Source of the DNA: Microbulbifer agarilyticus
Lineage (GTDB): Bacteria; Pseudomonadota; Gammaproteobacteria; Pseudomonadales; Cellvibrionaceae
Direction of reading: 5' to 3'
Length of the DNA stretch: 64,000 nt
Assembly (NCBI RefSeq): GCF_020171345.1
Contig: NZ_JAIUZM010000001.1
Coordinates: forward strand, 992,001 to 1,056,000
Position numbers and translations under genes: made by a program
Notes under the pieces: model-generated
Told to the model about the DNA's origin: nothing
The model's input: only the letters and a program-made list of their open reading frames with translations
Database searches by the model: none
Shown: positions 38,173 to 46,735 of the stretch, piece after piece
Numbering within the stretch: position 1 is the stretch's first letter
Layout: each line of letters begins with the position of its first letter

Positions 38173-39176
38173 GACGGATATTGCGTCTACTGGGATTGGG
38201 AATCCTGTTACCACTCGTGCTTGTGGCCAGCCCGCTCAGCCATGCCCACGAAATAAAGCCCGCGTATCTGGAGCTCAAAGAAGCCAGCAACGATGTATGG
38301 GAGGTGTTGTGGAAAATGCCCATCAAGGGTGGCATCCCCGCGCCGATGGAACCTACCTTGCCGGCAAACTGCCGTGAACAGGGCGACCGGGTTAGCTTTG
38401 AAGTCACTGGAGCGCGCGTGCATCGCTGGCGGCTAACCTGCGAGGGCGGTATCGACGGGCAGCCCGTTGCCATCGCCGGCCTGCAACACTCGATGACCGA
38501 TGCCCTGGTGCGGATTGCCGGCGTCGACCGGCCCGTCCAGACCGTCAGGCTGACGCCCCGACAACACAGCACCATCGTGGATGCCGCCCCCGGTACCGGG
38601 GCGATTGTGTGGAGCTATTTCACTCTGGGCGTCGAACACATACTGCTCGGCATCGACCACCTGCTGTTCGTGTTCGCGCTGTTGCTGATCGTGATTGGCT
38701 GGCGCCGCCTGCTGGCCACCATCACCGCATTTACCGTGGCCCACAGCATCACCCTCAGTGCGGCGTCGCTGGGGGTAATCCAGATACCACAGGCACCGGT
38801 GGAGGCGGTGATCGCCCTCAGCATCCTGTTGCTGGCCGCAGAAATCGTACGCGCTCAATTCGGGCGACCCGGTCAGACGCACCGCAGCCCCTGGCTTGTG
38901 GCATTTGGCTTTGGCCTGCTGCACGGCTTTGGCTTTGCCGGCGCGCTGACGGAAATCGGCTTGCCGGCGACGGATATCCCGCTCGCGCTGTTATCGTTCA
39001 ATGCCGGGGTGGAGGTCGGCCAGCTACTGTTTGTGGCCGGGGTGGTATGCCTTGGTTACCTGGCACTCGGGGTCGCGCAGCGCTATCGACAACTGGCACG
39101 GCTGGCCGCCGCCTACAGTATTGGCAGCATCGCCATGTTCTGGACCATCGAGCGCATTAGCGCCTTCTACGTATAG
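38169..39176 (+). CDS. HupE/UreJ family membrane protein
   Basis: This is a 335-aa protein with a signal peptide (LLPLVLVASPLSHAHEI), a periplasmic beta domain (about 25-140) and a C-terminal membrane part of about six helices. The membrane part carries the HupE motifs GVEHILLGIDHLLFVFALLL, FTVAHSITL and GFGLLHGFGFAG. HupE/UreJ proteins are histidine-rich and thought to move Ni or Co. The fused extracytoplasmic domain and the DUF3604-PpiC partners mark the HupE-2 type, whose role is unknown. Confidence 0.88.
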   Translation: MRRILRLLGLGILLPLVLVASPLSHAHEIKPAYLELKEASNDVWEVLWKMPIKGGIPAPMEPTLPANCREQGDRVSFEVTGARVHRWRLTCEGGIDGQPVAIAGLQHSMTDALVRIAGVDRPVQTVRLTPRQHSTIVDAAPGTGAIVWSYFTLGVEHILLGIDHLLFVFALLLIVIGWRRLLATITAFTVAHSITLSAASLGVIQIPQAPVEAVIALSILLLAAEIVRAQFGRPGQTHRSPWLVAFGFGLLHGFGFAGALTEIGLPATDIPLALLSFNAGVEVGQLLFVAGVVCLGYLALGVAQRYRQLARLAAAYSIGSIAMFWTIERISAFYV

Positions 39177-39186
39177 CCGGGGCAAC

Positions 39187-39215
39187 AAAAAAGGCCGCTC
39201 AGTGAGCGGCCTTTT
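39187..39215. terminator. Rho-independent terminator (HupE operon / cytochrome c5)
   Basis: GGCCGCTC / GAGCGGCC with an AGT loop, an A run before and a T run after. It serves both convergent genes. Confidence 0.92.
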
Positions 39216-39237
39216 TGCGGGATAAGTAAGCGGTCGC

Positions 39238-39663
39238 TTACTTGCTGCCTTCTACCATGTAGTCAACGGCAGCCTTGATCTCGTCGTCGGAGCAGGTCAT
39301 GCACAGACCTTTCGCCGGCATCGCACCGATACCGCTGATGGCATTGGTATAGAGCGTATCCATGCCCTTGCCAATGCGCGGCGCCCAGGCCGCGACATCT
39401 TCATACTTGGGTGCACCAGCGGCGCCAGTCATGTGGCACGCTGCGCAGTGCGCACCGTACACATCGCTACCGCTGCGAGTACCGCCGGCAGATGCGCTGG
39501 CTGCAGGCGCTGCCGCCGCACACTCATCGCCCTGCATGCAGGTCTTGCCCGCTGGCGCCAGGCGCTCGGCAATTTCTTCGTCAACAGACTGGCTCTGGGC
39601 AACCGCTACTGCTGCGCCCACCGCTACGGCCAGAGCCGCTACAAAATTGAATACAACCTTCAT
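39238..39663 (-). CDS. Cytochrome c5 family protein
   Basis: This is a periplasmic monoheme c-type cytochrome of 141 aa. The signal peptide (VFNFVAALAVAVGAAVAVAQ) is followed by an Ala-rich linker with two extra cysteines (CMQGDEC), then the heme motif CAACH, the axial methionine region ISGIGAMPAKG and a C-terminal CMTC pair typical of cytochrome c5. It carries electrons in the periplasm. It is monocistronic between a terminator and tRNA-Arg. Confidence 0.92.
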   Translation of the reverse strand: MKVVFNFVAALAVAVGAAVAVAQSQSVDEEIAERLAPAGKTCMQGDECAAAAPAASASAGGTRSGSDVYGAHCAACHMTGAAGAPKYEDVAAWAPRIGKGMDTLYTNAISGIGAMPAKGLCMTCSDDEIKAAVDYMVEGSK

Positions 39664-39807
39664 CCATTCCCCCTAAAGGCCAGATACAGCCTGCAGATTC
39701 CGGCGCGATCGCCACAAACCTCTACTAAATTGCCGCGCATTATAAGCATTGCGCCGCCCGCTGCGAAGGGCCGTAAGCCATAAGTGGGCAAATCTCCCGG
39801 ATTTCCT

Positions 39808-39835
39808 TTGCCCTGCCATAGCCCTTCTGTATAAT
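39808..39835 (+). promoter_or_regulatory. Promoter of tRNA-Arg
   Basis: TTGCCC (39808-39813) and TATAAT (39830-39835), 16 bases apart, lie about 70 bases before the tRNA. A GC-rich stretch follows the -10 box, as is common for stable-RNA promoters. Confidence 0.65.
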
Positions 39836-39903
39836 CCGCGTCCGCGCCAGATGTCGGTAACCCCTTGATTTGGCGCCGTTTTGACCTCCAAGGTCACCCC
39901 AAT

Positions 39904-39980
<77 letters not shown>

Positions 39981-39984
39981 TATA

Positions 39985-40020
39985 TAAAAAAGGCCACCCA
40001 TTGGGTGGCCTTTTTTATAT
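39985..40020. terminator. Terminator after tRNA-Arg
   Basis: AAAAAAGGCCACCC / GGGTGGCCTTTTTT with an ATT loop starts five bases past the tRNA. The symmetric A and T runs let it work in both directions, also for the convergent DsbA-fold gene. Confidence 0.93.
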
Positions 40021-40097
40021 ATCGTCCCAAGCCCGAGGGCTTTGCCCAGTTCCCAGGTTCGACTCGGAGGCGGCAAAGCCACCGCAGCGCAAACGCC

Positions 40098-41507
40098 TCA
40101 GCCGACAGGTTCCGACGGCTCCGCCAGCAACTGCTGAATTGTGCGGGAAACCAACCACAGGCGGTCCTGCCCCCACACCGCCAGCCGCTCGCGGCCGTTC
40201 TGGTCGAGCAAGCGGAAACTCGGCACGCCCCACAGCCCCGCCTGGTATAGCACCTCGCGATTACTCTCCAGCACGTTTTCCCAGACGCGCTCGCCTTGAG
40301 GCGTGCGTGCGTCTGCGTTGAGGATGTCCTGTGCCTGCTGCCAATCGAGGCCCGCCTGCTCCACCACGTAACGCAGCCCCCGATCTTTATTGGTATTGAT
40401 GCCTTCGGCAAACGCCCCCCGCAGGAAGCAGGACATCAGCTCGACTTCGCGCCCCTGTTCACACGCCCACGGGTACAGCGCATAAGCGCGGCGCACCGGG
40501 TCGCCAATCGGATCGTAGAAATTACCGAAGGCTACTCCCGCCGCGTGCGCTTCCCGCGCGGCGTCGGTAAAAATGTACATGCCTTTTTCGCGCGTTGCCG
40601 GTACGCCGCGCATCACCATCGGCAGCACCGGCCGCAGTACCAGCTTGATACCGGCCGCACGGGCAAACGCCACCACGCGGTCAAAACAAACCGCGGTGTA
40701 GGGGCTGCGCAGGGAGGGGAAGAATTCCAGGGTCAGGCTGCTCGCAGCTTTACCCTGAATCGGCTCGACGGGCGGGCGCGGTGCCAGCGCGGGGTTGGCA
40801 GGGAGCTGGTCCGCACCCAGCCCCGCCAAACGACGCTCCAGATGGTAGAGGCGGTCGACACCCCAATACCATTCATCGCCATAAAAGAACATGGCCCCGG
40901 CGTAGTGCTTGAGCTGACGGCGCCGCGCATTACCGGCGGCGATGCGTTCCGCTACCAGGTCATCACTGGCACTGCCCCATCGCGCGACGAGTGCCTGCAT
41001 ACGCGCCCGGTCACCGGACCACAGTGCCTGCCCGACTTCCGCGGCGCACGCCAAAAAACCGCTGGTACTCTGGGCACACAGGATGGCAGAGGCCTGCTCA
41101 ACCAGCTCCGGCGCCGGGGCCGCGTCACCCCCTGGAAACCGCAGGCCGTAGTGCGGCGCGATCAGGGCGGCATCCACCCGCGACAGGCGCGCGAGCAATT
41201 CGGGCTCGGGTACATTGTCACCACTCGGCGCGCTGACCAGATGAATTACCAGCTCAATACCATAGCGCCCGGCCAGAGCCCCCAGCATTTGCGCGGCCAG
41301 ATGGCTGTAGCCGTCGTCCACCTGGTGGAAATACTCCACCACATGTGCGGCGCCGTCGCGCTGGCGGGCGGCTTCCGCTTTGTCGCGGCGCCCCTGCAGG
41401 CGCTGTGGCGCACAAACCCGCGTCATCACCTTCGACGTCAGCCAGCGCAGCAATCTGCCCGGGTCCATGGTGGCCGCACCGCCCTGCTCTTTGAATGCTT
41501 GTGCCAT
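40098..41507 (-). CDS. Tandem DsbA-fold protein (2-hydroxychromene-2-carboxylate isomerase type)
   Basis: This is a 469-aa cytosolic protein made of two thioredoxin-fold DsbA/HCCA-isomerase-like halves: about 55-230 (EYFHQVDDGYSHLAAQML) and about 258-455 (LTLEFFPSLRSPYTAVCFDRVV, then VLYQAGLWGVPSFRLLDQ). The second has the cis-proline loop GVPS. Neither half shows a CxxC active site, so glutathione-type chemistry like that of HCCA isomerase is likelier than disulfide exchange. GGGAGAAAG precedes the ATG. The fusion of two such domains is unusual, and the substrate is unknown. Confidence 0.8.
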   Translation of the reverse strand: MAQAFKEQGGAATMDPGRLLRWLTSKVMTRVCAPQRLQGRRDKAEAARQRDGAAHVVEYFHQVDDGYSHLAAQMLGALAGRYGIELVIHLVSAPSGDNVPEPELLARLSRVDAALIAPHYGLRFPGGDAAPAPELVEQASAILCAQSTSGFLACAAEVGQALWSGDRARMQALVARWGSASDDLVAERIAAGNARRRQLKHYAGAMFFYGDEWYWGVDRLYHLERRLAGLGADQLPANPALAPRPPVEPIQGKAASSLTLEFFPSLRSPYTAVCFDRVVAFARAAGIKLVLRPVLPMVMRGVPATREKGMYIFTDAAREAHAAGVAFGNFYDPIGDPVRRAYALYPWACEQGREVELMSCFLRGAFAEGINTNKDRGLRYVVEQAGLDWQQAQDILNADARTPQGERVWENVLESNREVLYQAGLWGVPSFRLLDQNGRERLAVWGQDRLWLVSRTIQQLLAEPSEPVG

Positions 41508-41581
41508 CCCAATCTTTCTCCCGCCTCTTGTATTGTCCTATCTTATGACATTATATTTAAGGTTGCTATCTAGGCTTACGG

Positions 41582-41604
41582 ACAAGAATTACTTACAAGA
41601 ATTA
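41582..41604 (+). repeat. 10-bp direct repeat upstream of fadD
   Basis: ACAAGAATTA occurs twice with a three-base spacer (41582-41591 and 41595-41604), about 107 bases before the fadD ATG and inside its presumed control region. It could be an operator or chance. Confidence 0.4.
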
Positions 41605-41710
41605 GTATCGTAGCGTTACATCTAAGCGCACCCGCGCGCGATGTACCACAGTAACGCGAGTAGCCCGTTTGGCGCCAAGCAGCGAGCACAGCAGCAGCGA
41701 GGAAAAAATA

Positions 41711-43381
41711 ATGAATAGACCCTGGCAAGAAACCCTGTACCCACCGGGTGTCCCCACAGAAATTGACCCGGATGCACACGCCTCCATCAATGACGTTTTT
41801 CAGGAATCGGTTAAAAAATTCGCGAGCAAGCCGTCCTTCATCAGCATGGGCTACGAATTAACCTACGCCCAGCTGGGAGAAAAAGCCGAGGCATTTGCGG
41901 CTTTCCTGCAACAGGACCTGGGGCTGGTTAAAGGCGACCGCCTGGCCATCATGGTACCCAACCTGCTGCAGTACCCCATCGCTCTGTTTGGCGCACAGTT
42001 GGCGGGCATTACCGTGGTCAACGTCAACCCGCTTTACACCGAGCGTGAACTGCGCCATCAGCTGCAGGATTCCGGTAGCAAGGCGATCGTCATTTTCGAA
42101 ATCTTCGCGCACACCCTCGAGGCAGTTATCGACGATACGCCAGTGGTGAATGTAATTACCACCGGGGTGGGCGACTGCCTCGGCCTCAAGGGCAAATTGC
42201 TTAATTTTGTGGTGCGCAAAGTCAAAAAGGCGGTGCCGGCGTTCCAACTACCCGGCGCTATCGGCTTTAACGAGGCACTGGCCCGCGGTGCGCGCCTGAG
42301 CCTTTCGCCGGTGACCGTTTGCGGAGATGACATCGCGTTCCTGCAGTACACCGGGGGCACCACCGGTGTGGCCAAGGGCGCGGTACTGAGCCAGCGCAAT
42401 ATCATCGCCAACATGCTGCAGACCCGCGCCATGATCGAGCCGATTGTGGAAGAGGGCAACGAAATAATGGTCACGGCGCTGCCGCTCTACCATATCTACG
42501 CACTCACCTGTAACTGCCTCGCCTTTATGTTCAGTGGTGGCAGCAACCTGCTGATCGCCAACCCCCGCGACATGGACGGGTTTGTAAAAACCCTGTCCAA
42601 ATACCGCTTCACTTTCTTCACCGGTGTTAACACCCTGTTCAACGGCCTGATGAATACCCCCGGCTTCGACAAGCTGGACTTCAGCGCCCTCAAGGTAACT
42701 ATGGCCGGCGGCATGGCCACCCAGCGCGCAGTGGCCGAGAAGTGGCAAGAAAAAACCGGCTGTGCCGTGCTCGAGGGATTTGGCCTTACCGAGTGCTCCC
42801 CCTGCGTAGCGGTAAGCCCCTACACCCAGGATTACTTCAGCGGCGCAATCGGTGTGCCATTGCCTTCCACCGACGTGCGTTTGGTCGATGAAAACGGCGA
42901 GGATGTGGCCGCGGGCGAACCCGGTGAGCTGTTGGTGAAAGGGCCGCAGGTCATGCAGGGCTATTACCAGCGGCCGGAGGCCACGGCAGAAGTCATCCGC
43001 GACGGCTGGCTGGCCACCGGTGACATTGCCACCCTGGGCGAGGATGGCCTGCTGCGCATTGTCGACCGCAAGAAAGACATGATTCTAGTGTCCGGCTTTA
43101 ACGTATTCCCGAATGAAATCGAGGAAGTGGTGGCGATGCACGAGTCCATCGCCACCGCCGGCGCCATTGGCGTGCCCTGCGAACAGACCGGAGAAAAAGT
43201 CCGTGTGTATGTGGAGGTTCACGAGGGCGAACTGGATACCGAGGCACTGATTGCCCACTGCCGCCAGCACCTCACCGCCTACAAGGTGCCGCGGGAGTTC
43301 GAGGTGATGGACGAGCTGCCCAAAACCCCAGTCGGCAAGGTGCTGCGCAAAGACCTGCGCAAACTGCTTGCCGAAGCCTGA
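41711..43381 (+). CDS. fadD: Long-chain fatty acid-CoA ligase
   Basis: FadD activates fatty acids to acyl-CoA with ATP. The ATG at 41711 (MNRPWQETLYPPGVP) is preferred over an open upstream extension and gives 556 aa. The AMP-binding motif YTGGTTGVAKGAVLS and the GLTECSPC segment are clear. The C-terminal motif VDRKKDMILVSGFNVFPNEI is followed by the catalytic lysine region PKTPVGKVLRKDLR. It is followed after 36 bases by an acyl-CoA dehydrogenase gene, a beta-oxidation pair. Confidence 0.93.
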   Translation: MNRPWQETLYPPGVPTEIDPDAHASINDVFQESVKKFASKPSFISMGYELTYAQLGEKAEAFAAFLQQDLGLVKGDRLAIMVPNLLQYPIALFGAQLAGITVVNVNPLYTERELRHQLQDSGSKAIVIFEIFAHTLEAVIDDTPVVNVITTGVGDCLGLKGKLLNFVVRKVKKAVPAFQLPGAIGFNEALARGARLSLSPVTVCGDDIAFLQYTGGTTGVAKGAVLSQRNIIANMLQTRAMIEPIVEEGNEIMVTALPLYHIYALTCNCLAFMFSGGSNLLIANPRDMDGFVKTLSKYRFTFFTGVNTLFNGLMNTPGFDKLDFSALKVTMAGGMATQRAVAEKWQEKTGCAVLEGFGLTECSPCVAVSPYTQDYFSGAIGVPLPSTDVRLVDENGEDVAAGEPGELLVKGPQVMQGYYQRPEATAEVIRDGWLATGDIATLGEDGLLRIVDRKKDMILVSGFNVFPNEIEEVVAMHESIATAGAIGVPCEQTGEKVRVYVEVHEGELDTEALIAHCRQHLTAYKVPREFEVMDELPKTPVGKVLRKDLRKLLAEA

Positions 43382-43417
43382 TTTTCCGATCGAACAAAGT
43401 ATTAGAGAGTTATCGTT

Positions 43418-45214
43418 ATGCCCGAATATAAAGCCCCGCTGCGCGACATGCAGTTTGTACTCCAGGAAGTGTTCGACTGCGAGACCCACTACCGCAAACT
43501 CGGTTTCGAAGATGTCGATGCAGACACCATCAACGCCATCCATGAGGAAGCAGCCAAGTTTGTCGAAGACGTTGTCGCGCCCCTGAACCGCATCGGCGAT
43601 GAGCAGGGCTGCCAGTGGAACGACGGTGAAGTGACCACGCCCGACGGGTTCAGGGAAGCCTACGAGCAGTATATGGAAGCGGGCTGGCCAACCCTGGCGC
43701 AGAACGAGGCGTTCGGCGGACAGGGCCTGCCACACTCGCTGCAGCTACCGATCAGTGAAATGATATCCGCAGCCAACCACAGCTGGAGTATGTACCCGGG
43801 GCTCAGCCATGGCGCCATGGCAACGCTGGAGGCGCACGGCACCGACGCACAGAAAGCCCGCTTCCTGCCTGCACTGGTCGAAGGGCGCTGGACCGGCACC
43901 ATGTGCCTGACCGAACCCCACTGCGGCACCGACCTGGGCCTGTTGCGCACCAAGGCCGAAGCCAATGATGACGGCAGCTACCGCCTCAACGGCAGCAAGA
44001 TTTTCATCAGTGCCGGTGACCACGACCTGGCCGAAAACATCGTGCACATCGTGCTGGCGCGCATCCCCGGCTCCCCGGCGGGCACCAAAGGTATCTCGCT
44101 GTTTATCGTGCCCAAGGTCAACGTCAATGAAGACTCCTCCCTGGGTGAACGCAACGGTGTGCACTGTGCCTCCATCGAACACAAGATGGGCATCAAGGGC
44201 AGCGCCACCTGCGTACTCAACTTTGACGATGCCCGCGGCTACCTGATTGGCGAGGTCAACCGCGGCCTCAATTGCATGTTCACCTTCATGAACTCTGCGC
44301 GCCTGGGTGTAGCACTCGAGGGCGTGGCCGCTTCAGAAGCCGCCTTCCAGGGCTCGCTGGCCTACGCCCGCGAGCGCCTGCAGATGCGCGCGCTGTCCGG
44401 TGCCAAAAACCCGGACGGCGCCGCCGACCCGATCATCGTGCACCCGGATGTGCGCCGCATGCTGCTGACCCAGAAGGCATTTGCCGAGGGCGGGCGTGCC
44501 ATGAGCGCCGACCTGTCAATGCTGATCGACACCACCCACAAAGGCACCGACGCCGACGAACGCGCGCGCGCCGATGCCAAGCTGGCCCTGCTCACCCCCA
44601 TCGCCAAGGCCTTCCTCACCGAGACCGGCATGGAGTCCACCAGCCACGGTGTACAGGTGTACGGCGGCCACGGATTTATTTCCGAGTGGGGCATGGAACA
44701 GCTGATGCGCGACACCAAGATTTCCTGCCTGTACGAAGGCACCACCGGCATTCAGGCACTCGACCTGCTGGGCCGCAAGGTGCTGGGCAGCCAGGGCGAA
44801 TTGCTGAAAGGCTTTATGCAGGAAATGGGCAGCTTCCTCGGCGAGTGCAGCACTGACGAACAACTGGCTGCACACGCAGCAGTGATCGGCCAGTACCTGG
44901 AAGAACTGCAATCGCTGACCGCAACAATCGGCAAGCGTGCCATGAGCAACCCGGAAGAGATTGGCGCGGCCTCGGTGGACTACCTGATGTTCGCCGGCTA
45001 CGTGGTGCTCGGTTACTACTGGCTGCGCATGATGGCCACCGCGCAGCAGAAACTCGCCGAAGGCAGTGGCGATGCCAATTTCTACACCGCCAAACTACAA
45101 ACCGGTGCGTTTTATTTTGACCGGGTTCTGCCCCGTGCCAAGAGTCACAGTGCCTGTGTCCAGAATGGTGGAGAAAGCATGATGGCGATGGCGGCGGAGC
45201 ACTTCGCTTTTTAA
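43418..45214 (+). CDS. Acyl-CoA dehydrogenase family protein
   Basis: This is an FAD-dependent acyl-CoA dehydrogenase of 598 aa with the extra C-terminal domain of the DmdC/FadE5-like subgroup. The N-terminal domain carries the extended leader MPEYKAPLRDMQFVLQEV. MCLTEPHCGTDLGLLRTKA and GSKIFISAGDHD are FAD/substrate motifs, and VQVYGGHGFISEWGMEQLMRD is the catalytic-region signature. It follows fadD by 36 bases and should act in fatty-acid beta-oxidation or a related acyl-CoA pathway. Confidence 0.92.
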   Translation: MPEYKAPLRDMQFVLQEVFDCETHYRKLGFEDVDADTINAIHEEAAKFVEDVVAPLNRIGDEQGCQWNDGEVTTPDGFREAYEQYMEAGWPTLAQNEAFGGQGLPHSLQLPISEMISAANHSWSMYPGLSHGAMATLEAHGTDAQKARFLPALVEGRWTGTMCLTEPHCGTDLGLLRTKAEANDDGSYRLNGSKIFISAGDHDLAENIVHIVLARIPGSPAGTKGISLFIVPKVNVNEDSSLGERNGVHCASIEHKMGIKGSATCVLNFDDARGYLIGEVNRGLNCMFTFMNSARLGVALEGVAASEAAFQGSLAYARERLQMRALSGAKNPDGAADPIIVHPDVRRMLLTQKAFAEGGRAMSADLSMLIDTTHKGTDADERARADAKLALLTPIAKAFLTETGMESTSHGVQVYGGHGFISEWGMEQLMRDTKISCLYEGTTGIQALDLLGRKVLGSQGELLKGFMQEMGSFLGECSTDEQLAAHAAVIGQYLEELQSLTATIGKRAMSNPEEIGAASVDYLMFAGYVVLGYYWLRMMATAQQKLAEGSGDANFYTAKLQTGAFYFDRVLPRAKSHSACVQNGGESMMAMAAEHFAF

Positions 45215-45259
45215 ATCCTCGTGCATGGCGGCCCCCGAGACCGCCTGGCGCCGATGCTT

Positions 45260-45285
45260 GGCCCCACTTTGTGGGGCCTTTTTTT
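45260..45285 (+). terminator. Terminator of the fadD-acyl-CoA dehydrogenase operon
   Basis: GGCCCCAC / GTGGGGCC with a TTT loop and seven T residues, 45 bases past the stop. Confidence 0.93.
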
Positions 45286-45292
45286 GGCGCAT

Positions 45293-45315
45293 AAAAAAGG
45301 CCGCTGGATGCGGCC
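45293..45315 (-). terminator. Terminator of the GST gene
   Basis: On the minus strand GGCCGC / GCGGCC with a short loop is followed by TTTTTT. It lies 37 bases after the glutathione transferase stop. Confidence 0.8.
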
Positions 45316-45351
45316 TGATTATTTTTGGGAGATTCGTTCAACCCGTGCCGA

Positions 45352-46536
45352 TCAGCGCAGCGGCCCCCAAACTTCAAGGTGCGCCTTGCGTTCCACACGG
45401 CGGTCGGTACGCAGGGCCAGCATTGCTTCCAGCCCGGTCTCCGCAAACAACGCGGCAATTTTTTCCTGCTCGCTGGGCGCTGCCCCGTCGTAGCAGTCCT
45501 GGATACGCTGCAGAAGGTAGAAACGGTACGGCATCACCCAGGTGCTCAACGATATGCCGCGCCACTGGAACACTGCCTTGCCGATAATGCGCGCGGTGGG
45601 ATCTTCGAGGCCGTTGCTACCGTCTTCCAAGTCCGGGCGTTCGCGCAGCCACTGATTGGCAAATGCCACATGCGCTGCCAGCTCGGGCAGATATTCCTCG
45701 GCCACAAAGCGCATCAGCGCCTTCAGGGTTTCGGGAATGGCTTCGTCGGCGAATAGCTGAGCGTTCTCTCCCACATATTCTTCCGCGTACTCCACAGCCA
45801 CCTGTTCCGGCGCATGCATACGCTCCACCCAGCGCGCCACCTGCGGCGCCGTCTCGCGCATCAGCGCGGCCGGTTTGGGGTCGCGCGCCATATGCCCATA
45901 GAGTGGGCCGGTGAGGCCGTAATCACCTAGGGTTGGGCGGCCACCGAGCAAATAGGGCACCGTGCTCAGGTGCTCGGAGAACAGCGCCAGGAATTCCGCA
46001 TACGACTGCTCGATCAGTGCGCGCGCTTCCACCGGTGCGCCGAAGCCGACCGCGGCCTTGCGCATGCGCCCGCTGGCCCAGTCGAACAACTGTGTGCGCC
46101 CCTTCTCATCCGTGCCCGGTGGTACCAGGCCCGCACAGAATTCGTTTTTCAAAAACGCCAGGTTTTCTTCGTCGAAATGCCAGCGGTAGTGCATCGCCGG
46201 GCGCAACAGGCCCTCGCCACCGAACAACTCAAACAGGTGCGCCACCGTCTGTTGCAGCGGTGTATCGGGGTAAGCCGACTGGCGGTACAAACCCTGCTGC
46301 TCGAAGTAATCGATAATATCGGTACCGTCCTGGATCACCTCTCCCGCGGCACTCTCCACCACCGGCATGATGATGCGGCCGAGCTGCGGCACGATCGCCT
46401 GCTGGTATTGCGGGTGGTTCACGCCGCACTCGGTAAAGCCAATCCCCTGCTTGCGCATATAGCAGCGCACCTTGGCGGTATACAGCGAGGCGGGAATCCC
46501 ATACATCGTGTAGGGCGCGTTAAGAGAGGTAGTCAT
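45352..46536 (-). CDS. Glutathione S-transferase family protein, long form
   Basis: This is a 394-aa protein. The start is the ATG at 46536, six bases after GGAG, rather than a TTG two codons upstream. The N-terminal thioredoxin-like GST domain reads MYGIPASLYTAKVRCYMRKQGI, followed by VESAAGEVIQDGTDIIDYFE. The C-terminal helical GST domain occurs at about 95-230, and about 150 further residues follow, longer than ordinary GSTs. Such long forms are frequent in marine gammaproteobacteria. The substrate is unknown. It is divergent from the MBL-fold gene. Confidence 0.85.
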   Translation of the reverse strand: MTTSLNAPYTMYGIPASLYTAKVRCYMRKQGIGFTECGVNHPQYQQAIVPQLGRIIMPVVESAAGEVIQDGTDIIDYFEQQGLYRQSAYPDTPLQQTVAHLFELFGGEGLLRPAMHYRWHFDEENLAFLKNEFCAGLVPPGTDEKGRTQLFDWASGRMRKAAVGFGAPVEARALIEQSYAEFLALFSEHLSTVPYLLGGRPTLGDYGLTGPLYGHMARDPKPAALMRETAPQVARWVERMHAPEQVAVEYAEEYVGENAQLFADEAIPETLKALMRFVAEEYLPELAAHVAFANQWLRERPDLEDGSNGLEDPTARIIGKAVFQWRGISLSTWVMPYRFYLLQRIQDCYDGAAPSEQEKIAALFAETGLEAMLALRTDRRVERKAHLEVWGPLR

Positions 46537-46735
46537 CGGCAACTCCGGTCTGGCAATAATACGTGTGGCCGGAAGCGGACCCCACGAAGACTTTTATTGG
46601 TTATCTTTACTTCACAACAAATAATGGCATAAAGTATGACACAAGGTAAAGCGATCGCGCAGCGGCACTGCAGCAGTGCCCGAGACGTACAAGATAGACA
46701 CAAGAGACGCACAAGAGAGACACTGGAGTCGCGCT

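Noticed and set aside
41582..41604. The tandem ACAAGAATTA as a possible CRISPR or phage repeat
   Set aside because: Only two copies with a three-base spacer; at most an operator. No CRISPR array or cas gene was found anywhere in the window.
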